Assembly: GCA_965153455.1 (NCBI GenBank)
Contig: OZ234494.1
Coordinates: 16,864,001-16,928,000, forward strand
Origin: Sphagnum compactum
Taxonomy: Eukaryota > Bryophyta > Sphagnopsida > Sphagnales
Reading direction: 5' to 3'
DNA length: 64,000 nt
The notes under the pieces are model-generated. The model was given only the letters and a program-made list of their open reading frames with translations. It searched no databases and was not told the origin of the DNA. Both the position numbers and the translations under genes were made by a program. Positions 45,540-55,565 of this stretch are shown here, piece after piece; within the stretch, counting starts at the first letter, position 1; each line of letters opens with the position of its first letter.

Positions 45540-48500
45540 AACTTTAACATAACATCAAAACATATAATACACAGATGGACAACATTTTCTAACAAAAGGC
45601 GCCAGGCACCCAATTGTCTTTTGTTTGGACATGACTTGCTTGCTTTAAATCCAAGACATGTGATTGAGCCTGTTTCTATGCTAGATTGTCCAAAGGTGTG
45701 ATAAAGTTATTCTTCACATGCCCAATTGGTCCAGTACGACAAAGGATGTCCTTATACATCAAGTGATGTCAATGGATTGTGAGTGAATTCATTTGTCGCA
45801 ATGAATGGGACCTAGTGAAGAAGTAATGAATTCACTGGTGTAGTGAATTTGGTGCAGTCTTTTAAAGGTTGGGCTAACTTGCTAGTGAAGAAACATGTGA
45901 TGGTGCATCAATTGGTGGTCCATTAAGTCCTTTTGGCAGGCATTGATTTTCACGGTTGTGAGGACTTTGTGAACATGTGGCCCAAATTATGACAGTTTGT
46001 AGTGTACACCATTGTCCCACAATTTTTGTCTTCATAATCTCCTTGGCTAAAGTGGCAGGTAAAGGCCCAAAGTCCAGTGTGTGACAAGAATAAGCAGTAC
46101 GCAAACTCGGGTTATGCCCTGGTTGGACCAAAAGCCTTACTGTACGTTAAGCCCACAAAGAATTTTTTTTCTTGTTTTTCATTTTACAGTTCTTTTAGGG
46201 CGTGAAAACTTTTAATTTCATGTTTGTCAATCAACGCACTTCTTAGAATTTCATGTATTTCTAGATCCACCGTCGAAATTAGGGCTTGATGAATCCATTA
46301 GAACTAGGATGTCTAGGTTTTCATGAGGTTTGCTGTCGCTGCCACACATTACGCTTACCCTAATTTGTTAAATAAAGGCATCGACCCCCTCTAAATGTAA
46401 GTACCAAATTGTTCCGGCTATTCCTTTGGTTTTTGTTGCTGCAGGTGAATATTTAGTCATGGTGAATGATGTTGTTACTCCTTCGAATCTTCTAGTTACG
46501 CCAGTAGAAGAGAAAAAATTTAAAGAAACATCGTTTGACGTGAATGTCTCCCAATGGCCGTGCGATGAAAAATCGTTCGAAAGAATGGTGCGCACTCGAG
46601 TCGATCGTTCGACATGGGATCGTCGATAATCTCCTAACCCACATGCTTTAGCGATCTATGTATAATTTGTTCCCGCTCGTGGAACTGCGCTAAAAAGGTT
46701 TGAAGAGTGTCATTGTGAAGATGACAATGTTCGTCTTCATTGTCAAACTTGGGTTCCTGGTGATGGCCATTATTGTTGGTTATAAGGCTCAATCAACCCT
46801 CTTTCCATGGATCATCGAGCCAAATACTTAGCTCGTATCATTCGTCGTATTCTAAATTTTCTGCAGTTTTAATCTATCCCCTCTAAGTCGTTTATTAAAT
46901 TGTAATTCATTTGAGGCTACTCAGGTGGAAATGTTAGGATTTGAATTCGATTTTGATTTTATTTAAGGACCTAATAGAAGTGAAGATTGAGTAATGGTGT
47001 ATTAGGACTACATCATAGAAATTTTACAAGCACATCATTAGTGCCTGAAAACTATTCTAGAAAATTAATTTAATATTACCATGGCGAAATGTTGTAGTAA
47101 CCATGGGCCTGAAGATTGTTCTATCTCTATCGGACCTTTCATTGATACCTCTTCAACTACTTCATGAATCTCAACATCCTTGTTGTTCACTAAATACTAG
47201 AACAAGACCAATGTTTTGCTGAACACCACGAATTTTGGTGTTTGCTTCCACCCCCAACTTTCTAAAGATCTCCCACCCCTAATTACGTAACTGAGGTCCT
47301 AAAACTATGGTTATCAGTTTTTTGTTGAAAAAATGAACTAACCCAACACCTTATACACCAATATTGTACTTCGGAAAAGAAAACAACCCCCCCCCCCACG
47401 CAACCATGCGCATTCATCATTCTTTATTCTACCCTGAAGTCGCTAAAAACCCTTAATAACCTTACCACATTCGAATATCGTTGATGCAACTCTTAAAAAT
47501 TGAGACTATCGCACACAGTTGTGTCGGTATGGCTCACAACATGGTAATCATGTTAACTTATAATCAGTAGAACATGCAAAAGAATTGGGGTTAAACACAA
47601 TCACATGACCATCACACACATCACATGCATTGTAACCATTAGATATTTCTTGTTTCAAGCCTTTTAAAACAATATTTAAAAAGGTCAGGGATCGCCATGT
47701 GCCTTTTTAGAAGCAATCACATTCAACTAAACAAGATAATTGTAGTTGGATGGGTAGATCACACCTTAGAGCAATCACTCACAAAGAAAAAATTAGGTCT
47801 AAGTTTATAACTATGGTTATATGGCTTTTTAACCCGAAGGCAATGGATGGCAAGACTCAACCATCAAAGGTTTACATTGTAACAAACATGAACAGGGTGA
47901 AAACATAATAAGATGAAACAATTTTAGGCAAATATGGAAGTCCATAATGGTCTAAATTAACACTACAAAAACAATGTGAAGGCATGATACCATGAATCAC
48001 ATAAGTCATTTTGCAAATTATCATTAAAAATTCATTATACAAAATTCCAACCCTAATTTATCTTATGGAGAACTTAAATTTGAAATATGAGCTTCTAAAT
48101 TATTACTTTCACTAAAGAAAGGACTTAATGGGAAAAAACCATAATTCAAAGTACATAGAAAAATTTAGTCTTCAAAATCCTCTCAAAAAGTTTTCTTTGA
48201 TATCAATGTTGTCACACGATATTATCATTGAATCCTTATTCAATAAAAAACATTATATGAAGGTGCATTAGGTTTAGGTAATGAGTAATGAGAAAGGGTA
48301 GAGCTAGGGAGGTTTGTAGTAACAAAATGTTGTACCCCAATAATGAGGAGGGAGATTATAGTTGCAAAGTGAAGTTCTTTTGGGAGGTGTATTTCACAAT
48401 GACAACATTAAACAATGCTCAAGAAAACCAATAAGTTCTTCTTAAAAATTGAATGAACTAAAAGGGGTTGTGCACTTTTGAAAAAAATATTTGTTATTTA

Positions 48501-48990
48501 TGCAAAAAATCAATTGGCCGTGTAAGCAAATTAATTATTTGAGAAATGTTCCACAAGAAAATACAACCAATGTTGCCTATGTGTTCTTGTACAAGAGTGA
48601 AAGGGAGGCGAAAGGATATTAGCTTACAATTATTTGATAGGAGTGTATCATTGTTTGAAAATGTTGGATTGTGGCATTGCATTTAGCCCTTGTGCTTCCA
48701 ATCAAGTAGTTGCAACAAGAAAAGTTATAATTATTTATAGTTGTCACCATTTCTTTCATTATTACAACTTTACTTCTGTGGTTTTCATCCCATTGGAAGT
48801 TTACTGCTTCGTAGACCTAAAGAAAGAAAAAAACTTCTAGAAGTCATAAGGTTGATGATAAAAAACTTTTGATTTCAAGCAAGGCTAGTTATTTTGGAAT
48901 TTGGGGAAGTTGTGTTATGTTTGATCTGTTGTGAAATCTATTTTAAGGTTTAAAGGTGATGGAGGGAATCGGGTTTTTTGATCATGAACC
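45540..48990. other. No gene recognised; one CG-containing segment at 46.2-46.9 kb
   Basis: Mostly AT-rich. Between about 46170 and 46900 the composition changes, with many CG dinucleotides. The plus-strand frame 46426-46629 (67 codons: LVMVNDVVTPSNLLVTPVEE, SFDVNVSQWPCDEKSFERMV) reads like a protein fragment. A further block, KRFEECHCEDDNVRLHCQTW, lies near 46.70-46.76 kb. I do not recognise it. A C10 run lies near 47388-47398. Confidence 0.35.
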
Positions 48991-49299
48991 ATGTTTGGTG
49001 GGGGAAGGGGGGGAGATAAGTGATACCTTTGAGTTGCAATAAAAGCAAGGTAGAATACTAGGTGGAGAAACAAAAGTGTTTAACAACATTTTAAACCTTA
49101 GAAGAGGTGCTAGTTGTTGAAGCACAAGCCATTTGGATAATGTTGTTGTTTGCATAAAAGGCCAAACAAAGGTATTTGGTATTTTATTATAAAAGAAGTG
49201 CAATTTGGCTTTCTTTTTGTTGCAACAAAAGAATATGTTGCCTGATGTGGCTGCAATGTGGGTGTGTTGGTCTTTTAATATCATTTCTAGGATTTGTTA

Positions 49300-49825
49300 C
49301 AATTATAACTACCCATGATATGTTGGCTTTAATGTTGGACCCAAGGTTCAAAGGCTGAAATGTGTCATTGATTTTCTTGGCCATGACAAGGCTAAACTTC
49401 TAGCATAAGATATGATAGTAAAATCTTGATCCCTTTGCTTGTGAAATACAACCATTCCTTGAATCTTAATGTTGCAAGTACTTGTACCTCAACTGCAGAT
49501 GGCCCATTAGATTCTATTTTTGATATTCCAATTTAAGGTGCAGAGGCAAATGATGGATTATTTATAACCGAGTTGTTTTTTTTCCGTCATTGTGCTATGA
49601 ATTTGATTGATGATCCAGGGTCACCTTTGCTTTGGTGGAAGGAACATGTTATGCTATATTCCAATGTGACCTTTCTTGCTAAGCAAATCTTGGAAATTCC
49701 TAATCTATAGATTGAAATAGAGAGGATATTATTTGTGGCTAGAGTCTTGACTAGTTTGTGTTGTTGTAGACTTGAGCTCACAAATTTGGATGCCTTAATC
49801 ATGATATATAAAAATTGACCAAAAG
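49300..49825 (+). pseudogene. hAT-superfamily transposase, C-terminal remnant
   Basis: The plus strand first reads DMLALMLDPRFKG (49318-49358), matching the LDPR box of hAT transposases, then CVIDFLGHDKAKLL in a shifted frame. A long stretch with only a few stops follows from about 49430: GPLDSIFDIPI, HCAMNLIDDPGSPLLWWKEH, VTFLAKQILEIPN, IEIERILFVARVLTSL and LTNLDALIMIYKN. The WWKEH, AKQIL-IP and ER-x-F/L-x-x-x-x-LTSL series is the hAT C-terminal dimerisation domain. In-frame stops after DIPI and after EIPNL, plus one frame change, show it is dead. The N-terminal zinc-finger and RNase H parts were not found upstream. Confidence 0.72.
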
Positions 49826-50577
49826 ATGCGCAAGTTGGTTGCCACTTTGCAAAGAAGGATGTTGACGAGTTTTTTACTTTTGAAGCATACCTTCTTGAAA
49901 TCCATGAAGGAGAATAGGACCAATTTTATTACTTTCAAGATTATTTGTAATTGTTGTAGTATGTTCCTTACAGACATAGATTTGATTTTAACTTGTCTTT
50001 GCAATTTGCATTTTGAGTTTTAACTTTGCACTTTGCATCAATTTTGTGTAGTGTTGAAATTTCACATGCTGCAAAATCTTATAACATTTTAGACTTCATT
50101 TTAGACTTCAAACTTTTTAAATTGAAATATGATCTCAATTCCCAATCATCTATATGTGTTTGCGCATGGTTCAATGTGCAACTGATGCCAATGTTTGTTT
50201 TTGGCTTGTCTTTGTTGGTTCATTGTGGAGCATTGTTTAAGGTTTGGAGTTTTCCACCTATTGTGAAAACATACCAAGACCAAGGTTGATGTTCACTGGT
50301 ATCAACTTTTAAAAAATAAGATTGGTACCAGATTTATACTCAGTCTCACATTTTAGATTTTAATACCAGATTTATACCTCATTTGATCACTTCATTTACA
50401 TACCCGGACCATATTCTTACCCCCGCTCCAAGATACTAGATCTATATCTATATACCCGCACAACACTGGTTGAGACTTAATATAAACTGGGATCATCAGG
50501 AGCATTATTGGGAACGCATTGGTTCCCCCACACAGTTGATTGTTTATGCAAATAATCTTTACAGATGGCATTTCCAC
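49826..50577. other. No gene recognised
   Basis: This is AT-rich sequence between the hAT transposase remnant and the foldback repeat. Frames are short and unrecognised. Confidence 0.4.
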
Positions 50578-50932
50578 GGAAAACATTAAACAGGCCAAAG
50601 GAAATGAATGCAGTCAGTACAAAAGTACTGCTGCTATTTTTTCCTCGAGTCTGCCCATTTTCCCCATCTATATTTTCTCAAGTGACACCCAGGCATGTTT
50701 TGCACTTGTAACCTCATATAATACGGCATGTTTTGCATTGTAACCTCACATAGCATGCCAAGTAATATGTTACATACCCCTTCATACCCCTAGTGTGTTC
50801 ATAACGTGCAGAACATGCCTAGGCACCACAAGGTGAAAATAATCCGGGCAAATGGGCAGACTGGAGGAAAAAATCGCAGCAGTACGTTTGTACTGACTGC
50901 ATTCATTTCCTTTGGCCTGTTTAATTATTTCC
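50578..50932. repeat. Long inverted (foldback) repeat
   Basis: The left arm (50578 to about 50715) and right arm (about 50800-50932) are reverse complements of each other with high identity. The outer ends read ggaaaacattaaacaggcc and its inverse ggcctgtttaattatttcc. The arms share words such as 'atgaatgcagtcagtac' and 'gtctgcccatttt'. About 80 bases lie between them. A transcript would form a long hairpin. The two frames over it (50540-50743 plus and 50782-50985 minus) encode near-identical peptides, purely because of the symmetry. The structure fits a foldback/MITE-type element. Confidence 0.85.
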
Positions 50933-51269
50933 CATTTCGACTGATGGAAGGCAACGTGTTCACGAAGGCGATTGACGGCTATCATTACGCGTCACGAGAT
51001 GGGCGCGTGAAACACACTCGTCGCTAAACAATGCGAAATAGATAGCCAAGGCCCTGTAGCTGGGTAAATCTATTCATGCCGTCACGGCGAAGTCACGGCA
51101 CGTTAACAGAGTAATAAAAGAAAGTGATTAACTACCAATTTTTCCACTATAGTCGGTAAATTTGAATTTACTCCATTGCATCAAGTCAATGAAATGTGCG
51201 AAACACACAAGTCGGACTGTCGGAACACTGCCGGATTTGGTGGTCGGATTGATAAGTAGTGTTTTTTTT

Positions 51270-51289
51270 GGGGGGGGGAGGGGGGGGGG
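51270..51289. repeat. G-tract G9-A-G10
   Basis: Two long G runs separated by one A, preceded by a T8 run. This is capable of quadruplex formation on the plus strand, but it could also be an assembly error-prone site. Confidence 0.8.
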
Positions 51290-51299
51290 ATATCTGAAG

Positions 51300-53118
51300 T
51301 GAACTAACAGTTAAATGTTTAATAGGGTTTAGTAGGTTTTTTGAGAATTTTAGAGGACCAATGGAAATGGGAGAACCGGGCCATTATTTTCAATGTTCAG
51401 CACAATAGGGATTTGCGTAGGCCTGAAGATTGTTTGGTATTTTAACAGGCCAAGGGGATTGCAGTATTTACCTGCATTAATATTTCTGCTGCAACAGAGC
51501 AGGCACCTCATGCATCAAGTTCCTCAAAAAATCCTTGTGCATAATATTCCAAAAAACAATTTGAGGAACCTTATGCATAATTTGGGTGCCTCTCCTTATG
51601 AAACAAAATCACACCTGTTAGAATTCTACCAGATCTTTACAACTTATAAGGACCTTGAATGTGGCAGTTTTGGGAATTTAGGTCCCATGCGAGGTGGATC
51701 CTGCCTCATGTTGGGCCCTTATTCGCAAAACTGCAGCCTTAATAATACATATCCTACAGCCAAATATTGGTAATGTTGGAGTATTGAAGAGTTGTGACCA
51801 CAGCTGCTAGCTTCTTCTGGGTAACTTACATCAAAGAGCACAATGAACCCTAAATGTGAAGCTGTAGAACAGTGTCAGTGTCCTTGACTCTGACAATCAC
51901 CATGCACTTGCTAATGTTCATGCAAGATAATTTGTGCAGATGCATCATTTATTTGTACAATTTGCTAAATTATTGGACACAACTGACAAACCCACAATTC
52001 CGACCAATAAACATATGGGCACAATGCACAAATAAACATGTACTTGGTGGACAAATTGTCAACACTCAACAACCCAAAGAGCTTGCATTTGAATTGTTTG
52101 ACTAAATTGTGCAAGTGCATGTTATTTCTAACAGCTCAACGATCAGTGGAACTTCTTCATGAAGCTGGCTCCAGTGGCCCCTGCCAATAATAAACAAGTC
52201 AATTTCATAGAAAATTCACTTGTTGGGAAGGCGGCACTTAGAGGGGTTTCCTGACAGAGGAGAAAGTCACGTCGTCACTGTTTCTAGGTCCTGCCGGAGT
52301 GGGGTGGTAACTGGGCCAGTTTGTTTCCAGTAGTTATCTTGGTTCAGTGTTTTCCATCTAACATCTGGTTGGACATTCGGTGATGTGAGAGCTAACTCAC
52401 GTTAGCCACAGTGAACCAGCACCCACCAGCCCACCATGAAGGATGAATGGTAAGTGGTCAGGAAACAATTATCTGTTGAGTTCCAGTTGCCTAGCTAACC
52501 ATGGTGGTTAGCTCAGTGCTTTTCTTTAACTAGGTTGTTAGTAGGTAAGTAATAAAAACAGCCCTTACCTATGTATAGACCATCTACTTACCTAGTAGTT
52601 ACCTCTTTTCCTACCTATCTACCTATACATGAGACCTATTCCTACAGAATTGGTTACCATCATGAAACCAAATATAAACTCAGTTTGAGGTTCATCCACA
52701 ACTGAGTAATAATGGGCATCCAATGGATGGTGCGCTGGTGGCTGCTTGTTTACTGTGGCCACCCTCATCGTCATTGTTTGCAGGTTTTGCCAGAGGGGTT
52801 GGTTACTGGGCCAGTTATGTTTCAAGTGGTTGTCCTGGCCTAGTGCTTTCTCCTTCCTACTTCTAACTTTTTCACCTCTTTTTTTCAGAGAAAACTTGAA
52901 ATTTTGAAAAAGAAAAAGGTGGAAAAGCTTGCGTTTTGCCGACAAATCTTTGCTGGACAACATGCCCTCCAGATACGCTAGAAAGTTTATGCCGGAGCTT
53001 TACAATGTACACAGGCTATGATCTACTCATCTTTTCAGGGAGCACATTTGTAGGTCCATTTGTGGGACCTTCATCTGACATAATTGGTAAAACTTTACCC
53101 AAGTTTTGGTGTTTGAAA
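51300..53118. other. No gene recognised; diverged internal duplication
   Basis: Frames of up to 126 codons (51393-51773 plus) are not recognisable. A segment at about 52303-52375 ('gtaactgggccagttt', 'cagtgttttcc') resembles 52800-52860 ('ttactgggccagttatgttt', 'agtgctttctcc'). A small perfect stem TAGGTAAG/CTTACCTA lies at 52542-52571. Confidence 0.4.
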
Positions 53119-53126
53119 CATCATTT

Positions 53127-53834
53127 CAGACCTTCTACCACTACGGTAGTTAACTACTTTAACTATTTTTTTCATCCTCGGGTTGTGACAACCACTAAGT
53201 TAACTATGCCTATAAGGTCCAGCCTCTGACCACCACTAAGTTAACTATGCCTATAAGGTCCAGCCTCTGACCACCACTAAGTTAACTATGCCTATAAGGT
53301 CCAGCCTCTGACCACCACTATAGTTAACTAACTATTGTGAGCTCAATGATCATGCACCACTAAAGTTAACTAGTCTTGGACGGCGAACGCCTTTTATTGA
53401 ACTTATACAATCTCTTCAGACAGGAGAATTGTCATTGTCATCGTCAGTGTTTTCTTCTTCCTTCTCTTTTTCTTCGCCTCCATCATATAGTGCCATTACT
53501 GGCCGCTTTGGAATGGATGATGCTTCTCACAAGAATCCCGAGGACCAAGGAAGATTCACGATGCGTCTGTGAGTGTGGTATTGTGAGGGACATGGATGAA
53601 CTAATATATGTGTATTAGGTAAGCAAAGTCCCAGTCCTGCCTGCAGTTAACTACCTATAATGTGTTGGCGCATATATGCACCACTATAGTTAACTAACTA
53701 TTGTGAGCTCAGTGATCATGCATCACTATAGTTAACTAGCTTCGACAAAGGATCAATATGACGCACCACTAGTCACCACTTAGTGTACTTAGTGGCGTTT
53801 TAGTGCCAAAAAATTTTTAGTGGTAGAAGGTCTG
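53127..53834. mobile_element. Complete non-autonomous hAT-like element (708 bp)
   Basis: The element begins CAGACCTTCTACCACTA and ends with its exact inverse: a 17-bp perfect terminal inverted repeat. It is flanked by identical 8-bp direct repeats, CATCATTT at 53119-53126 and 53835-53842. Eight-base target duplications and ends beginning CA are the hallmark of the hAT superfamily. The interior encodes no transposase. It holds a 41-bp tandem array, a 43-bp duplicated block (53314-53356 and 53680-53722) and many copies of the word GTTAACTA near both ends, which look like transposase-binding subterminal repeats. Perfect ends and target duplications suggest a fairly recent insertion compared with the rest of the window. 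An 80-codon frame at 53376-53618 is not convincing. Confidence 0.88.
53188..53320. repeat. 41-bp tandem repeat inside the hAT-like element, about 3.2 copies
   Basis: 'accactaag' followed by 'ttaactatgcc' starts at 53191, 53232, 53273 and (partial) 53314, giving an exact 41-bp period. The internal copies are essentially identical. Confidence 0.9.
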
Positions 53835-54020
53835 CATCATTTGGCATACCAACGTTGAAGAGTTAAAGTATTTATTTATTTTTCACAATTTTTTTGACAA
53901 AGTGAATAATTCATCCATACATAGGAACAGCCTATATTTTTTTATGTGAAATTTGACCCCCTACATGACAGAAAAGATTTTTGTGTCACAAGATTCCTTT
54001 TATGTTACATTTAGTTTGCC

Positions 54021-54275
54021 ATACCATAGCCAAGGGTCAGTTTCCACTTTGACAAAACAAATAGTAATTTTTCCCAAAAATTAATTCTTTTTTTTTAATT
54101 TTTAAATTTGAAAATTTCCATGATGTAATATGATATTGTCATATAAGTAGTGAAATTATTGAGAGTGTAGCCTATGATACTTATGATGATTTTCAACATG
54201 TCAACTTCATAGTTTCACAGAAACTTGTTCACTGAGGATTATCTAATGACAAAACTGACCTTAGGGTAAAGTATT
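54021..54275 (+). repeat. Dispersed repeat family B, copy 2
   Basis: Partner of 29281-29545, in the same orientation. A further partial copy at about 54408-54500 repeats only the last part ('caacttcatattttcac', 'gaaactgaccttaacgtaaa'). Confidence 0.75.
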
Positions 54276-54587
54276 CAAATTGCAAGATTTAGAAGTTGAA
54301 GTTAGGACAGTAAACAAATTTTCACAAGTTGGGAGTTTTATTCTAAACAATTTCAACAAATATCAATAATATTTTCTTTTGGTGAGACCTTTTGAGAATT
54401 ATTTTATGTTCATGTCAACTTCATATTTTCACAAAAAATTGTTTCACTATTTTGAGTATATTTAATGGTGAAACTGACCTTAACGTAAAGGCATTTGAAA
54501 TAGAAAAAAATGAAGATTGCTAGAATTAGAAGTTGGAGTTAGGACAATAAATAAAATTTCCCAAGTTGGGAGTTTGATTTTTATTGT

Positions 54588-54960
54588 CTTCACCAATAGT
54601 TCAACAACTTTTGTTATCGATGTGCTAACATGGTGTGGACAACAAAAGGCACTAAAGGCTGTATTTTACTGATATTATGAGTGTCATTGGCATTATAGAG
54701 AGCACATGCTGCCTCCATCTTGAGGTGAACTGTTATTCTAGGGAGGTGTTTTTTAGGCTTCCTCTAGCCATAGAGGTTTTTGAATATCTTCAGCAATAGT
54801 TCGACAACTTTTGTTATTGATGTGCTAACATGGTGTGGACAATAAAAGGCATCAAAGGTTGTCTTTCATTGGTATTATGAATGTCAGTGGCATTATAAAG
54901 AGCACATGCTGCCTCCATCTTGAGGCGAGCTGTTACTCTAGGGAGGTATCTTCTAAGCTT
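54588..54960. repeat. Tandem duplication with 200-bp period, two copies of ~172 bp
   Basis: Copy 1 (54588-54760) and copy 2 (54788-54960) share 'tgtgctaacatggtgtggac', 'gagcacatgctgcctcc' and 'tctagggaggt' at a constant offset of 200. Confidence 0.85.
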
Positions 54961-55431
54961 GGGGTTTTATAAGGTTTACCTCCCCTTTCTTTAGTTGATA
55001 TGTTTCATGCGAATGGTGAAAGTTTCGATACTTAATGGTTTTGTACACCACGGACGAGTTTAGGATCGAAATTATGTATGATTACTACATAGCTATGAAA
55101 TCTATGTTCTTGGTTGCAAAATTATTCTTTCACCCTTCTATTGGCTATGTAAGCTTCACTATTCTCCTACCATGAACTAAACACAAACAACACCAAAACC
55201 ATTCAAAACCAAAAGCCTTTCAAAATCAAAACTTCAATTCTCATGAATTTTGCATTCATACCATAACTTTGTACAAATGAAGGTGTTTCCCAAAGTCATA
55301 AACACCCCCTTAAATACTAATCAAAAGGAAACAAGTCAAGAAACTTCCTAAAGCTTATCCACCACAAGGTTCCCCAAATAATCAAAAGGAAACAAAATCA
55401 TAAGGAAACAAAATCAGATGGTTCCCCATGA
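54961..55431. other. No gene recognised
   Basis: AT-rich sequence. Words like 'aaaggaaacaa' foreshadow the 48-bp repeat that follows. Confidence 0.4.
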
Positions 55432-55565
55432 GATTCCACAATTAATCACAAGGAACAATATCACATGGTCCCCCATGTGATTCCACAATTAATCACAAGG
55501 AAACAATATCACATGGTTCCCCATGTGATTGCACAATTAATCACAAGGAAACAATATCACATGGT
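55432..55565. repeat. 48-bp tandem repeat, about 3 copies
   Basis: Units start with 'gattccacaattaatcac' at 55432, 55479 and 55527 (the last reads 'gattgcac'). Each contains 'tatcacatgg' and most also 'ccccatgtg'. Confidence 0.85.

Noticed and set aside
47960-47975. CACTACAAAAACAATG as a CACTA end
   Set aside because: No inverted partner or subterminal repeats were found downstream or upstream.
50540-50985. Frames 50540-50743 (plus) and 50782-50985 (minus) as genes
   Set aside because: They are mirror translations of the two arms of an inverted repeat.
51393-51773. 126-codon plus frame as a gene
   Set aside because: No recognisable domain and no neighbouring exon. Left as anonymous sequence.
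53376-53618. 80-codon frame inside the hAT-like element as a transposase piece
   Set aside because: No hAT motif, and too short. The element appears non-autonomous.
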